Position numbers and translations under genes: made by a program
The notes under the pieces: model-generated
What the model was told of the DNA's origin: nothing
Database searches by the model: none
Seen by the model: only the letters and a program-made list of their open reading frames with translations
Part shown: piece after piece, positions 1-10,373 of the stretch
How positions within the stretch are numbered: position 1 is the first letter of the stretch
Layout of the letters: every line of letters begins with the position of its first letter
Source: Camelimonas lactis
GTDB lineage: Bacteria > Pseudomonadota > Alphaproteobacteria > Rhizobiales > Beijerinckiaceae
Length of the DNA stretch: 64,000 bases
Direction: 5' to 3'
NCBI RefSeq assembly: GCF_004342915.1
Contig: NZ_SLWL01000003.1
Coordinates: 186,001-250,000 of the forward strand

Positions 1-835
1 GCAAGGCATGAACCACGCCATCGGCGCAGTCATCCACATGCAGGAATTCACGCCGGGCAAGTCCAGAGCCCCAGATCACGCATTCTGGAATCCCGGCGGC
101 TTTTGCTTCGCCCATGCGGTAGACCAGCGCCGGAATGACATGTCCGCGCTCGGGATCGAACCTGTCGCCTGGCCCATAGAGATTGGTGGGCATCACCGAG
201 ATGAAGTCATGCTCATATTGCCGGCGGATCGCCTGGGCCAGCTTCAGCCCCGCGATCTTGGCGATGGCATAAGCCTCGTTGGTCGGCTCCAGCGCGCCGG
301 TCAGCAAGGCGTCTTCTGTCACTGGCTGTGAAGCCTCTCTCGGATAGATGCAGCTTGAACCGAGAAACACCAGCTTCCTGACATCATATTTATGCGCGGC
401 CCCGATAACATTGCCTGCAATCGCCAGATTGTCCGTCAGAAATTCCGCCGGCCGGGCGCTGTTGGCGGCAATGCCGCCGACAGTCGCCGCAGCCAGCAGC
501 ACGATGTCGGGCCGATTGCCGGCCATCCAGGTCTCCACCTCCTGTTGCCGTCGCAAATCCAGCCGCCGCCGGTCGATTGTCAGGATATCGCACCGCTCCC
601 GCAGCAGCCGCCGTCGCAGCGCGCCGCCAACCAGCCCGGTGTGACCCGCGATAAATACCCGCGCGCCCTCCAGTCGACAGGACGGCGCCGGCAGGACATC
701 GTTTCCGGGCTCTGGAAGATCAATGCGCCCGACGACGCCCGTCAGTGGAGAAACGTAAGATCGATGGATAGCCTGGCCCTGTACCGTAGCGCCCGACGTT
801 AATCTCGCGCGGTCGACATAAGAAAGAGCCCTCAT
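1..835 (-). CDS. fcl: GDP-L-fucose synthase-like NAD-dependent sugar epimerase/reductase (3' end missing)
   Basis: Short-chain dehydrogenase family enzyme that makes GDP-L-fucose or a related sugar nucleotide from a GDP-4-keto-6-deoxy intermediate, probably for surface polysaccharide. Read on the minus strand from an ATG at 835; it runs off the window at base 1, so about 278 residues are visible. A Rossmann motif GHTGLVGGAL (about residue 68), the SSCIYP segment and the YAIAK catalytic Tyr/Lys pair are present, followed by MPTNLYGPGD and REFLHVDD, typical of Fcl/WcaG. A G-rich Shine-Dalgarno lies about 9 nt upstream. Unusually, about 60 residues precede the Rossmann fold, whereas the family normally starts almost at it; no better start codon is visible nearer the fold. 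The exact substrate is inferred. Confidence 0.85.
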   Translation of the reverse strand, partial: MRALSYVDRARLTSGATVQGQAIHRSYVSPLTGVVGRIDLPEPGNDVLPAPSCRLEGARVFIAGHTGLVGGALRRRLLRERCDILTIDRRRLDLRRQQEVETWMAGNRPDIVLLAAATVGGIAANSARPAEFLTDNLAIAGNVIGAAHKYDVRKLVFLGSSCIYPREASQPVTEDALLTGALEPTNEAYAIAKIAGLKLAQAIRRQYEHDFISVMPTNLYGPGDRFDPERGHVIPALVYRMGEAKAAGIPECVIWGSGLARREFLHVDDCADGVVHAL

Positions 836-1147
836 TTGACGTCGCCCCCTCGCTCATGTAGCTTTAATCAAATATTAGCAAACAACGATAAATAGCAACA
901 CAGAAATGTCGATAATTTTTACAGATGAATGCTTTTGCAACCGCCTATCGATAAATGGTTGTCTTTTTCGCCAACCGAACGTCGCATGTACGCGCAAGTA
1001 GGACCAAGAAAAAGACAAATGAAGACAGGGGGCCGCACTCCGGGCGGCTGCCTTCACCAGCGTGGCGGCTGGACGCCAGGCTCATGGACGCACAGGGGAG
1101 GAACTGAATTTTCCAAACGCGCGTGGCGTAGACAGGGCGCGCGCCCG
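836..1147. other. Intergenic region with AT-rich promoter-like stretch
   Basis: About 310 bases without a convincing gene. The half next to the fucose-synthase-like gene (about 860-945) is strikingly AT-rich compared with its surroundings and probably carries its promoter. It includes TTAA-N7-TTAG at 864-878, one mismatch from a CtrA full site. The other half, next to the hydroxylase stop, is GC-rich; short open frames there resemble no protein I know. Confidence 0.5.
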
Positions 1148-2380
1148 TCAGTCGCGTGTGGACGCGCCGACGCCGGCCGCCTCGCGGATCAGCATCTGCT
1201 TCACAACCGAAGAGCGTCCGGCCAGCCGGGCGCCCAGGCCGCGAATCAGCCGTAGCGGGGTAAAATCGCTGGAAAACAGCCGGTTCAGACCGTCTGTCAC
1301 CGTCGCCATGGCGATGACGTCAGCGCGCCGGTTACGGTCATACGCGCGCAGCAAATTCATCTCGCCGGCCGGCAGGCCAATGCGGATTGCCTCGACCAGC
1401 GCATCGCCCAGCGTCATCACATCTCTCAGGCCAAGGTTGAGCCCTTGTCCGGCAATCGGATGCACCTGATGGGCGGCGTCGCCCACCAGCGCCAGGCCAT
1501 CTGCATAAAACCGGCGCGCCACGCCAAGCGCGAGCGGGAAGGCGCCCACGGGCCAGGTTTCAAGCCGCAGTGAGCCGCGCTCAAGGCCAAATCGCCGCCG
1601 GATCTCGGTGAGCATATCCTCCGCGTCCATTGCCAGCAGGGCGGGAACGTCAGCCGCCCTTTCCGTCCAGACGATCGAAGACCGGTTTCCCGTCAGAGGC
1701 AGAATGGCGAATGGCCCCGAGGGCAGGAAGTGCTGAATGGCCCGGCCGCCGTGTGGGCGCTCATGCGCGAGGGTCGCGACGATGGCGGTTTGGCCATAAC
1801 CCCAGCCGTGCCAGCCGATACCTGCCAGTGCGCGCAGATTGGAGCGGGCGCCGTCCGCCGCCACCAGCAGGCTGGCCTGGCGTCGCGATCCATCGGAAAG
1901 CCTCGCCATTCCGGAAGAGCCGGCCGCAGCCCCGTTCCAAAGCCAGCGTTCGACCCGCGCATCGCACAGTTCAACGCCAGCCTCGACAGCAGCCTTCGCC
2001 AGGGCGTGCAAAACATCGTCATTCGCCAACATATGGGCGAATGGCTCGCCAGCGCCGACATCGCCCGAGAGGGAGAGAAGTTTCGCGCGCACCGGATCAG
2101 CCAGCGCGCTGTCGGTGATCTCCATGCTTGCGATGGCTTGGGCGCGGGCGGAAACGGCGTCCCATACGCCAAGCCCCTGGAGCAGTCGCCGGCCGTCCGC
2201 CGCCAGCGCCGAAACTCGCAGCGGGTTATCTTCCGGCGCCTTCTGCGCAGCTTCCGCCGCCGCCGGATCGCAGACCACGACCTGCACGCCAGATGCCAGC
2301 GCCTGCTTCAGCAACACCGCCAGCGTCATGCCCGCAATGCCGCCGCCTGCAATAATGATGGTCTGGGGGGAATGGGACAC
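1148..2380 (-). CDS. UbiH/UbiF-family FAD-dependent aromatic hydroxylase
   Basis: Flavoprotein monooxygenase of about 410 residues, of the family that hydroxylates the ubiquinone ring at the membrane. The N-terminal dinucleotide-binding motif GGGIAGMTLAVLL lies about residue 10, and the second FAD-binding motif GDAAHQVHPIAGQGLN in the C-terminal half; both are diagnostic. I place the start at a GTG at 2380 because AGGAAG lies just upstream and the protein then begins right before the FAD motif; a longer frame upstream lacks family similarity. Which ring position is hydroxylated (UbiH, UbiF or UbiL role) cannot be told from sequence. It is divergent from tesB, whose start is about 180 nt away. 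Confidence 0.88.
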   Translation of the reverse strand: MSHSPQTIIIAGGGIAGMTLAVLLKQALASGVQVVVCDPAAAEAAQKAPEDNPLRVSALAADGRRLLQGLGVWDAVSARAQAIASMEITDSALADPVRAKLLSLSGDVGAGEPFAHMLANDDVLHALAKAAVEAGVELCDARVERWLWNGAAAGSSGMARLSDGSRRQASLLVAADGARSNLRALAGIGWHGWGYGQTAIVATLAHERPHGGRAIQHFLPSGPFAILPLTGNRSSIVWTERAADVPALLAMDAEDMLTEIRRRFGLERGSLRLETWPVGAFPLALGVARRFYADGLALVGDAAHQVHPIAGQGLNLGLRDVMTLGDALVEAIRIGLPAGEMNLLRAYDRNRRADVIAMATVTDGLNRLFSSDFTPLRLIRGLGARLAGRSSVVKQMLIREAAGVGASTRD

Positions 2381-2560
2381 GACGCTTCCTGTCTGTGATC
2401 GGCACACCCGCCTTATAACGCGCCCGCTCCCAACTTTCACGCCAGGGCAAATATCCGCGCGCGATCCCCCACGCGGACAGACATGACAGCGACCCGCAAA
2501 GGCGTCACACTCCGCCCCAGGCAACGGTCAATCGGCTCTGAACGGGCCGGCGGAGGCGTC

Positions 2561-3448
2561 ATGAGCAAGGCCATCGACAACCTTCTGTCGATTCTGGATC
2601 TGGAAACCATTGAAGTGAACCTGTTCCGCGGCAGAAGCCCGCAGGATCGCTGGCAACGCGTATTCGGCGGGCAGGTCATCGGTCAGGCTCTGGTCGCGGC
2701 CTGCCGCACGGTCGAGCAGCGCACCCTGCATTCGATGCACTGCTATTTCCTGCTCGGCGGCGATCCGCGTGTTCCGATTGTCTATGAAGTTGATCGCATT
2801 CGCGACGGGCGCAGTTTCACGACCCGCGGCGTTTCGGCCATCCAGCACGGCCGGCCGATTTTTTCACTCACCGCCTCGTTCCATGTCGATGAGACTGGCC
2901 TCGAACATATCCAGCCGCCACCAGACGTGCCGCAACCTGAAGATCTGCCCAGTCAGTCCGACATTGATCCGGCCCTGCTGGCGAAAATGCCGGAGAACCA
3001 GCGCCGGTATTATTCCACGGCGCAGCCAATCGAAATCAAGGCCGTCGATTACCAACATTATTTCTCCCGTTACTTTGCCCGTGAACCCACGACCCTGCCG
3101 TTCTGCGTCTGGATCCGGGCCGCCAACCGTCTGCCTGATGATCTGGCCATTCACCAGTGCGTGCTGGCTTACGCCTCCGACATGACGCTGCTCGACGTCA
3201 CCCTGTTTCCCCACGGCCGCAGCGTCATCGAGCCGACGATCCAGAGCGCCAGTCTCGATCACGCCATGTGGTTCTACGGCGATTTCCGCGCCGACGAATG
3301 GCTGCTGTACGTGCAGGACACGCCGGTGGCGGGCGGCGCGCGCGGCCTGGCGAGGGGCAATATCTACACCCGCGATGGCCGGCTGGTCGCTTCCGTGGCC
3401 CAGGAAGGCATGATCCGCCTGCGCCCCGACCTGGCGCGCGCGCCGTGA
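2561..3448 (+). CDS. tesB: Acyl-CoA thioesterase II
   Basis: Double-hotdog thioesterase that hydrolyses fatty acyl-CoA to free acid and CoA. The 295-residue protein matches the usual TesB length (about 285-290). Recognisable segments are RVFGGQVIGQAL near the N terminus, CYFLLGGDP, and in the second hotdog ASDMTLLDVTLFPHG (catalytic Asp), SLDHAMWFYGDFRAD and SVAQEGMIRLRP (catalytic Gln). The ATG at 2561 is preceded by GGAGG four bases upstream; an in-frame start at 2483 would add 26 unrelated residues. Followed by a strong terminator. Confidence 0.93.
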   Translation: MSKAIDNLLSILDLETIEVNLFRGRSPQDRWQRVFGGQVIGQALVAACRTVEQRTLHSMHCYFLLGGDPRVPIVYEVDRIRDGRSFTTRGVSAIQHGRPIFSLTASFHVDETGLEHIQPPPDVPQPEDLPSQSDIDPALLAKMPENQRRYYSTAQPIEIKAVDYQHYFSRYFAREPTTLPFCVWIRAANRLPDDLAIHQCVLAYASDMTLLDVTLFPHGRSVIEPTIQSASLDHAMWFYGDFRADEWLLYVQDTPVAGGARGLARGNIYTRDGRLVASVAQEGMIRLRPDLARAP

Positions 3449-3484
3449 CAGACCTGCCCAAATCCAGATCATTCCCAATGACTA

Positions 3485-3519
3485 AAAATCAGGCGCCGGC
3501 ATAAACGGCGCCTGATTTT
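3485..3519. terminator. Rho-independent terminator after tesB
   Basis: Perfect 14-bp inverted repeat (3485-3498 with 3506-3519) around a 7-nt loop, ending in TTTT on the plus strand and AAAA at the other end, so it could work in both directions. It separates tesB from glnK. Confidence 0.8.
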
Positions 3520-3626
3520 CATTCCCCACCATTGTGATTGCCAAAACAGGCTTCCGACTCGCCAGCCACTCGCTGAATGATCTCATATCTAATTGAAATA
3601 CATAATAAATATCTCATGCCGCCTGA

Positions 3627-4109
<483 letters not shown>

Positions 4110-4141
4110 GCCCGCTGCCGGCCAGTATCTGGAGAAATAAC

Positions 4142-5641
4142 ATGACGCTCATGCGCACAACCGGCGCGCCCTGGCGCCTGCCGAGGGCCCTGGGCCCCGC
4201 CGCCGTCGGCATTGGCCTCGCCCTGTTTGCAGGGGCGCCCGCTGCGTTCGCGGCCGGGCCCACGCCAGCGAAGGGCGACGTCGCCTGGATGGCGATTTCG
4301 ACCATCCTCGTTCTGGCAATGTCGATTCCGGGTCTCGCCCTGTTCTATGGCGGCCTGGTCCGCACCAAGAACATGCTCTCGGTGCTGACCCAGGTATTTG
4401 CCATCGTCTGCCTCGCGGCGATGATCTGGGTTTGCTATGGCTACTCCCTTGCCTTCACGGACGGCGGCTCCCTGAACAGTTTTGTTGGTGGCTTCTCCAA
4501 GGCTTTTCTCGCCGGAATCACCCCTGAGAGCACCGCTGGCACGTTCTCCAACGGCGTGGTCATCCCCGAGCTGATCTATATGGCGTTCCAGATGACCTTC
4601 GCCTGCATCACGCCGGCGCTGATCGTTGGCGCCTTCGCCGAGCGCGTCCGCTTTTCGGCGCTGCTGGTGTTCGTCGGCCTGTGGCTCACCTTCATCTACT
4701 TCCCGATGGCGCACATGGTCTGGTACTGGGCCGGCCCCGACGCGGTTGCGGCGGCGGCGCGTGAACTGGCTGCAGCGACAACAGAAACAGCGAAGGCCGC
4801 GGCGCAGATCAAGCTTGATGCTGTCAACGCCGATGCGGGCATGCTGTTCAAGTGGGGCGCGCTCGACTTCGCTGGCGGCACCGTGGTGCACATCAACGCG
4901 GGCATCGCCGGTCTGGTCGGCTGCCTGATCATCGGCAAGCGCATCGGTTACGGCCGCGAACTGATGGCGCCGCACTCCCTGACCATGACCATGATCGGCG
5001 CATCGCTGCTGTGGCTGGGATGGTTCGGCTTCAACGCCGGCTCCAACCTGGAGGCCACCGGCGGCGCGGCCCTGGCCTTCGTCAACACCTTCGTGGCCAC
5101 CGCCGCGGCGGCGCTGGCGTGGATGTTCGTGGAGTGGGCCTTCAAGGGCAAGGCGTCGCTACTCGGCCTCGTGTCGGGCGCGGTCGCCGGTCTGGTCGCC
5201 ATCACCCCCGCCGCCGGCTTCGCTGGCCCGATGGGGTCGATCATTCTCGGTCTCGTCGCCGGCGCGATCTGCTTCTTCTTCTGCACCACCGTTAAGAACG
5301 CCTTCGGTTATGACGATACGGCGGACGTTTTCGGCGTTCACTGCATTGGCGGCATTGTCGGCGCCATCGCCACTGGCGTTCTGGTCGCTCCGGCGCTCGG
5401 CGGCGTCGGGCTTGTCGACTACGCGACCAATCCTGGAACCGCATCGCCTGCTGCTTATGTGATGGCGACGCAGGTCTGGGCCCAGATCAAGGCAGTGCTG
5501 TTCACCATCGTTTTCTCGGGCGTTGGCTCGGCCATCCTGTTCAAGATCGTCGACCTGGTCATCGGTCTGCGGGTCTCCGTCGAGGAAGAGCGCGAGGGTC
5601 TCGACATCGCCGATCACGGCGAGCGCGCCTACAACTATTGA
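4142..5641 (+). CDS. amtB: Ammonium transporter AmtB
   Basis: Inner-membrane ammonium channel of 499 residues, regulated by GlnK. An N-terminal leader ends around residue 37 (APAAFAAGP), followed by eleven predicted membrane helices. The twin-histidine pore is visible as FPMAHMVWYW and FGVHCIGGIVGA, and FYGGLVRTKNMLS is the family's first-helix signature. A hydrophilic Ala/Lys/Glu-rich insertion (about residues 205-235) precedes LFKWGALDFAGGTVVHINAG. GGAG lies about 9 nt before the ATG. A terminator hairpin follows about 70 nt downstream. Confidence 0.95.
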   Translation: MTLMRTTGAPWRLPRALGPAAVGIGLALFAGAPAAFAAGPTPAKGDVAWMAISTILVLAMSIPGLALFYGGLVRTKNMLSVLTQVFAIVCLAAMIWVCYGYSLAFTDGGSLNSFVGGFSKAFLAGITPESTAGTFSNGVVIPELIYMAFQMTFACITPALIVGAFAERVRFSALLVFVGLWLTFIYFPMAHMVWYWAGPDAVAAAARELAAATTETAKAAAQIKLDAVNADAGMLFKWGALDFAGGTVVHINAGIAGLVGCLIIGKRIGYGRELMAPHSLTMTMIGASLLWLGWFGFNAGSNLEATGGAALAFVNTFVATAAAALAWMFVEWAFKGKASLLGLVSGAVAGLVAITPAAGFAGPMGSIILGLVAGAICFFFCTTVKNAFGYDDTADVFGVHCIGGIVGAIATGVLVAPALGGVGLVDYATNPGTASPAAYVMATQVWAQIKAVLFTIVFSGVGSAILFKIVDLVIGLRVSVEEEREGLDIADHGERAYNY

Positions 5642-5710
5642 GCGGAGGCGCCCGGATCTGGAGAACCCGGTGCGGACTCCCTGCCAAAAGACCTGGCGAT
5701 CATCATTTGT

Positions 5711-5740
5711 CTCCGCGCCCTGTGGCGCGGAGATTTCTTT
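5711..5740 (+). terminator. Rho-independent terminator after amtB
   Basis: A 9-bp perfect GC-rich stem (5711-5719 with 5724-5732), CTGT loop, followed by ATTTCTTTT. It ends the glnK-amtB transcript before the ftsK promoter. Confidence 0.75.
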
Positions 5741-5780
5741 TGCGCAAGCGCGTCCTTCGCCCGCCCGGCGCGCCGCAAGG

Positions 5781-5795
5781 TTAAGCGGGTCTTAA
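5781..5795. promoter_or_regulatory. CtrA-type binding site upstream of ftsK
   Basis: TTAAGCGGGTCTTAA is an exact TTAA-N7-TTAA full site, extended to GGTTAA-N7-TTAACC (5779-5797). It ends 50 nt before the ftsK start, in the only non-coding stretch between the amtB terminator and ftsK. TTAA is scarce in the GC-rich DNA around it. Binding by CtrA is inferred from the motif; the role of CtrA in cell-cycle and division gene control is established in alphaproteobacteria. Confidence 0.6.
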
Positions 5796-5845
5796 CCCCC
5801 CAGCGGCTAGCCTTCGGGCATACCTCCACGAACCGCCAGGTCGGC

Positions 5846-8800
5846 ATGCGCACCGTCAGACGTTCCACCTCGCCAGCCCAGGATCTCTCGTTGGCCGCCC
5901 GCTACTTCATGAAGCGGCGCGCCTTCGATCTGGTTGGAATCGCCCTGATCGTTTTCGCCATCACCATGGCGATCGCCCTCATCACATGGTCGGTCAGCGA
6001 TCCCAGCCTGACCCACGCCACCGATAGCCGGATTTCCAACTGGCTTGGCGCGCCCGGGGCCGTCATCTCCGACATGGCGATGCAATTGTTTGGCCTTGGT
6101 TCGGTCGCCTGGCTGTTGCCGCTGGCGGTCTGGGGGGTGTCGCTGGTCACGCGTCGCACCATGCCCGGCATGAAATGGCGAATTCCACTCTGGATCATCG
6201 GCGCCTCTGCGGCGGCGGCCGTCGCCAGCGCCATGCCGGCGACGGGCAGCTGGCCGCTGCCCACGGGGCTGGGCGGCGTGGTCGGCGACGGCGTGCTGTC
6301 CGCCGCGCGCGGCATGCTCGGCGTGCTTGGCGCATTCGGCCGGGTGCTGGCCGGCTTTATAATGGCCGCAATCGCCATTCTCGCGCTCAGCGCGGCCTGC
6401 GGCTACGGATTTGACGATCAGGCAAGCGAAGACGACACGGATATGGATTCATGGCGCGCCTCCCGGGGCAAGGAAACTGATTCGGACGAACCCGGCCTTG
6501 GCATCGTATCGCTCGGCGCCATCGTGCATGGCTTCATGATGCTTAAGGCCGCGATCAGCCGCCGGCGCAATCGCCGCAAGCTGGCGGCAGCCGCCGGCGC
6601 GGCGGCCCTGGGAGGCGTCTCCAGCGCATCAGCCAGGGGATCGGGAAGCCGGATCGAGCCCAGCGCCTTCCCGGACGGATTTCCACCATCGCCGCCCGAC
6701 CATGCTCCGGCGGCTATCGCTGTCCCGGCGCAGCCAGTCGAGGCTCCCCGCTCCCGCGTGCGCATGCCGCCAACGTGGCGGGAGACGCCGGTCACGCCCG
6801 CCGCGTCGGGCGTGGTCGAGCCGCCGTGGCGTCAGGAGGAGGCCCCATCGCCTGTTCACGCCGCGTACGCTCCCGCGCACATGCGCGCCGCCAGCCGCCA
6901 GGACGTGAACGCCGGCTATTACCCCGAACCCGAGGCAACCGCGCCTCTCGCGCCCACCGCCGCCTGGTCAGAGCCAGATGGGGCCCTGACAGCCCACGCC
7001 CAAGCCCAGCCCGTGCAAGCCCAGCCTGTGCAGGTCCACGAGCCCGCTTCCGTTGCGTCGCCCTCCATGACGCACGCGGCCGAAATCGCCGCAACCGCCG
7101 CGCGCGCCGCTGTTGGCGCGACCCGGGCTGCCGCTGCTCCGCAAAAAATCATCCCAACCGCAGCCGCCATTGCCGCGGCCGCCGAACTGTCCTCGCGCTT
7201 TGCCGCGCGCGTACGCAGGAAAGCAACTGCACCGGAAGAGAATCCCGAAAGCAGGGGCACAACCGGTGAAGAGGCGGCTAGCGCCCCCGCGGACACAATC
7301 GACACGGCGGAGACTACGCCTGCCGAGGCCACCCAGCCCTTCGTCCTGCGCCGCAAGCGCAGGGAGCCGGAGAGCGACATCGCGCCTGAAGACGCGGAGC
7401 ATGGCGCCGACGATGTCGACGCAGACTTCTCTACGGAAGCAGACCCTGTCGCGCCCACGCCGCCACGCATTCCGCCCCATGCGCTACGGGTTGGCGTTCC
7501 CCCCGCCATGACCTCCGCCGGTCCGGCGAATGATGACGCCGTTGCGGCGCGCCCTTCCCCGGTTCAGGGCGCAGCGGTCGCCGTGGCTGCGGCGCGGCCG
7601 GCCGCCAGGGCAGCCGTTGCCCCGCCACAACCCGCCTTCGATACGGAAAGCTACCAGTTGCCCGAACTGGCGCTGCTGGCGGAACCGCGCCGTCCGGCGG
7701 CGAACAGCATGCTGTCCGTGGAGGCGCTGGAGCAGAACGCCACGCTACTGGAAGGCGTGCTTGAAGATTTCGGCGTGCGCGGCGAAATCATCAATGTACG
7801 GCCAGGCCCCGTGGTGACGTTGTACGAACTGGAGCCGGCGCCCGGCACCAAATCTTCCCGGGTCATCTCCCTGGCTGACGACATCGCCCGTTCGATGAGC
7901 GCCATCTCGGCCCGCGTGGCCGTGGTGCCGGGTCGCAACGCCATCGGCATCGAGCTGCCCAACAGCAATCGCGAAACGGTCTATCTGCGCGAGCTGCTGG
8001 CCAGCGAGGATTTCTCGTCGTCCAAGTCCCGCCTTGGCCTGTGCCTCGGCAAGACCATCGGCGGCGAACCGGTGATCGCCGATCTGGCGCGCATGCCGCA
8101 TCTGCTGGTGGCTGGCACAACCGGCTCGGGCAAGTCGGTCGCCATCAACACCATGATCCTGTCGCTGCTATACCGGCTGCGGCCCGATGAGTGCCGCCTC
8201 ATCATGGTCGATCCCAAGATGCTGGAACTGTCGATCTATGATGGCATCCCGCACCTGCTGACGCCGGTCGTCACCGACCCCAAGAAAGCGGTCGTCGCCC
8301 TGAAATGGGCGGTGCGCGAGATGGAAGACCGCTACAAGAAGATGTCGAAGCTCGGCGTGCGCAACATCGACGGCTTCAATACGCGCGTCGGCGAGGCCAG
8401 GCGCAAGGGCGAGATCATCACCCGCACCCTGCAAACCGGTTTCGACAAGCAAACTGGCGAGCCCGTTTACGAAGAAGAAGTGATGGATCTGGATCCATTG
8501 CCCTACATCGTCGTCATCGTCGACGAAATGGCCGACCTGATGATGGTGGCGGGCAAGGAGATCGAAGGCACCATCCAGCGCCTGGCCCAGATGGCCCGCG
8601 CCGCCGGCATCCATGTGGTGCTGGCGACCCAGCGCCCGTCGGTGGACGTGATCACCGGCACCATCAAGGCCAATTTCCCGACGCGCATTTCCTTCCAGGT
8701 CACGTCGAAAATCGACAGCCGCACCATCCTTGGCGAGCAGGGAGCCGAGCAATTGCTCGGCCAGGGCGACATGCTCTACATGGCCGGCGGCGGCCGCGTC

Positions 8801-9175
8801 ACCCGCGTGCATGGTCCGTTCGTCTCCGACAATGAGGTGGAGAAAGTTGTTTCCCACCTCAAGTCGCAGGGACGGCCGCAGTATCTGGAAGCCGTTACCG
8901 CCATGGAAGAGGGCGAGGGTGAGGAAGGCGGCGCCGTCTTCGACCAGAGCGCCATGGCCTCCGCTGGCGGCGATCTCTACGACCAGGCTGTCGCCATCGT
9001 GCTGCGCGACCGCAAGGCGTCAACGTCCTATATCCAGCGCCGCCTGCAAATCGGTTACAATCGCGCCGCATCGCTCATGGAACGCATGGAGCTGGAGGGC
9101 ATCGTTGGCGCTGCCAATCACGCCGGCAAGCGCGAGATTCTGGCCCAGGGCGGTGGGGAGCAGGAAGACGACTGA
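5846..9175 (+). CDS. ftsK: DNA translocase FtsK
   Basis: Septal DNA pump (1109 residues) that clears chromosome termini and activates XerCD recombination during division. Four hydrophobic segments lie at about residues 29-51, 72-100, 113-131 and 160-190. A long, low-complexity Ala/Pro-rich linker spans about 210-600. The motor domain has Walker [10 protein letters not shown] at about 755 and Walker [11 protein letters not shown] at about 890, with [12 protein letters not shown] after it. The C-terminal FtsK-gamma winged helix starts near 1040 ([17 protein letters not shown]) and should read KOPS. The first ATG of the frame gives a normal cytoplasmic N terminus. A CtrA-type site lies just upstream. 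Confidence 0.96.
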   Translation: MRTVRRSTSPAQDLSLAARYFMKRRAFDLVGIALIVFAITMAIALITWSVSDPSLTHATDSRISNWLGAPGAVISDMAMQLFGLGSVAWLLPLAVWGVSLVTRRTMPGMKWRIPLWIIGASAAAAVASAMPATGSWPLPTGLGGVVGDGVLSAARGMLGVLGAFGRVLAGFIMAAIAILALSAACGYGFDDQASEDDTDMDSWRASRGKETDSDEPGLGIVSLGAIVHGFMMLKAAISRRRNRRKLAAAAGAAALGGVSSASARGSGSRIEPSAFPDGFPPSPPDHAPAAIAVPAQPVEAPRSRVRMPPTWRETPVTPAASGVVEPPWRQEEAPSPVHAAYAPAHMRAASRQDVNAGYYPEPEATAPLAPTAAWSEPDGALTAHAQAQPVQAQPVQVHEPASVASPSMTHAAEIAATAARAAVGATRAAAAPQKIIPTAAAIAAAAELSSRFAARVRRKATAPEENPESRGTTGEEAASAPADTIDTAETTPAEATQPFVLRRKRREPESDIAPEDAEHGADDVDADFSTEADPVAPTPPRIPPHALRVGVPPAMTSAGPANDDAVAARPSPVQGAAVAVAAARPAARAAVAPPQPAFDTESYQLPELALLAEPRRPAANSMLSVEALEQNATLLEGVLEDFGVRGEIINVRPGPVVTLYELEPAPGTKSSRVISLADDIARSMSAISARVAVVPGRNAIGIELPNSNRETVYLRELLASEDFSSSKSRLGLCLGKTIGGEPVIADLARMPHLLVAGTTGSGKSVAINTMILSLLYRLRPDECRLIMVDPKMLELSIYDGIPHLLTPVVTDPKKAVVALKWAVREMEDRYKKMSKLGVRNIDGFNTRVGEARRKGEIITRTLQTGFDKQTGEPVYEEEVMDLDPLPYIVVIVDEMADLMMVAGKEIEGTIQRLAQMARAAGIHVVLATQRPSVDVITGTIKANFPTRISFQVTSKIDSRTILGEQGAEQLLGQGDMLYMAGGGRVTRVHGPFVSDNEVEKVVSHLKSQGRPQYLEAVTAMEEGEGEEGGAVFDQSAMASAGGDLYDQAVAIVLRDRKASTSYIQRRLQIGYNRAASLMERMELEGIVGAANHAGKREILAQGGGEQEDD

Positions 9176-9301
9176 TTGCCCGCCCTCACAATGCCGGCTT
9201 CAAGGCTTATATTGTAACCGATGAGCCATTTGACCGACCAACCGGCGCGGGAAATCCCTTTCCCGTCGGCCGGACAGACGAACAACGGAAAGCGTGGCGT
9301 C

Positions 9302-10330
9302 ATGCGGCATTCGGCACCGGGGCAATTCTCTGTCGGGACCCGCACGGCGCGCCGCCAGTCCGGCCGCCAGGCGTCCCTGTGGCTCGCGCCTGCCCTCGTT
9401 TCGCTCTTGTGCCTTGGCTCCGCTGGCGGAGCCAGGGCGGAATTCCAGTGGAACCCCTTCAAGCCAGGCTTCGGCAAGCAGGTCGCGCCGCAGGCGGAGC
9501 GCCCTCCAGTCGCGCCCCCACCCGCTTCACTGACCGCTCCCGGCAAAACGCAACCGGCGCCGGCTGCCTCAAAGTCCAAACCGCAGAATCCGGCGCCCAC
9601 CAAGCCGGCGACAACTCCGGCGGCGTCCCAGGCCGCAACGCCCCAGGCTGCGCCGCAGCCGGATTCGCCCCAGGCGACGGCGCCACTGCCGCCGAGGCGG
9701 CCAGCCAGTCTCCAGGGCGGCGCGCCGGTAGCCGCCAGCGCGCCCACAGCTGCGGCGCAGCCGCGACCGGGCGTGCAGGCAGCGGCCGTGGAGGCGGCGA
9801 AAACAGCAGCGCGCACGGGCGCCAACCCCGTGCCGAAATCATCCGCTGAAGCCCTGGCGCGGGTGAATGAATGGCTTAACAGCTATGAGGCGATTCAGGC
9901 GCGCTTCATCCAGCACAATGCCCAGGGCCAGAAGGCGGAAGGTTCGCTCTATGTACGGCGGCCGGGACAACTGGTGTTCAAATACGATCCGCCCAGCACC
10001 CTGGAAGTGGTGGCGGATGGCAAATCCGTTGCGGTGCGCGACAGCAAGCTGCGCACCAATGACGTTTATTCCATCAGCCAGACGCCGCTGAAGTTCCTGC
10101 TGAAGGACCGCATCAACCTCGCCACCGACACCAAACTGCTGAACGTGGCGACCGACGCCGACGGCATCGTGCGGGTGGCGTTGTCCGATTCCTCCACGCT
10201 GGGAGGCACGTCGCAGATCACGCTGATCTTCGATTCCCGCGCCAACCAGCTCAAGCAGTGGAACATCGTCGATCCGCAGGGTTACCGGACCACCGTAGCG
10301 CTCTACAACCTTCAGGAGACGCCGCGCTAA
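9302..10330 (+). CDS. lolA: Outer-membrane lipoprotein carrier LolA with long Pro/Ala-rich N-terminal spacer
   Basis: Periplasmic chaperone that ferries lipoproteins from LolCDE to the outer membrane. With the ATG at 9302 (GGAAAG upstream) it has 342 residues: a basic leader with hydrophobic core WLAPALVSLLCLG and cleavage near GGARA, a Pro/Ala/Gln-rich spacer (about 50-180), then the LolA domain from about 181 (EALARVNEWLNSYEAIQARF; GSLYVRRPGQLVFKYDPPS; DPQGYRTTVALYNLQ). Classical LolA is about 200 residues, so the spacer is the odd part. An in-frame ATG at 9221 would give 369 residues but lacks a ribosome site. It is 125 nt downstream of ftsK, as in other Hyphomicrobiales. Confidence 0.88.
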   Translation: MRHSAPGQFSVGTRTARRQSGRQASLWLAPALVSLLCLGSAGGARAEFQWNPFKPGFGKQVAPQAERPPVAPPPASLTAPGKTQPAPAASKSKPQNPAPTKPATTPAASQAATPQAAPQPDSPQATAPLPPRRPASLQGGAPVAASAPTAAAQPRPGVQAAAVEAAKTAARTGANPVPKSSAEALARVNEWLNSYEAIQARFIQHNAQGQKAEGSLYVRRPGQLVFKYDPPSTLEVVADGKSVAVRDSKLRTNDVYSISQTPLKFLLKDRINLATDTKLLNVATDADGIVRVALSDSSTLGGTSQITLIFDSRANQLKQWNIVDPQGYRTTVALYNLQETPR

Positions 10331-10373
10331 AGCGCTTGCCGATCAGCATTCGCTTAAAACAGGAAAAACTGGA

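Noticed and set aside
929-1469. Overlapping plus-strand frames of 108 and 135 codons near the start
   Set aside because: They overlap the UbiH-family gene antisense or lie in the intergenic region; Arg/Pro-rich translations, no homology and no good ribosome site.
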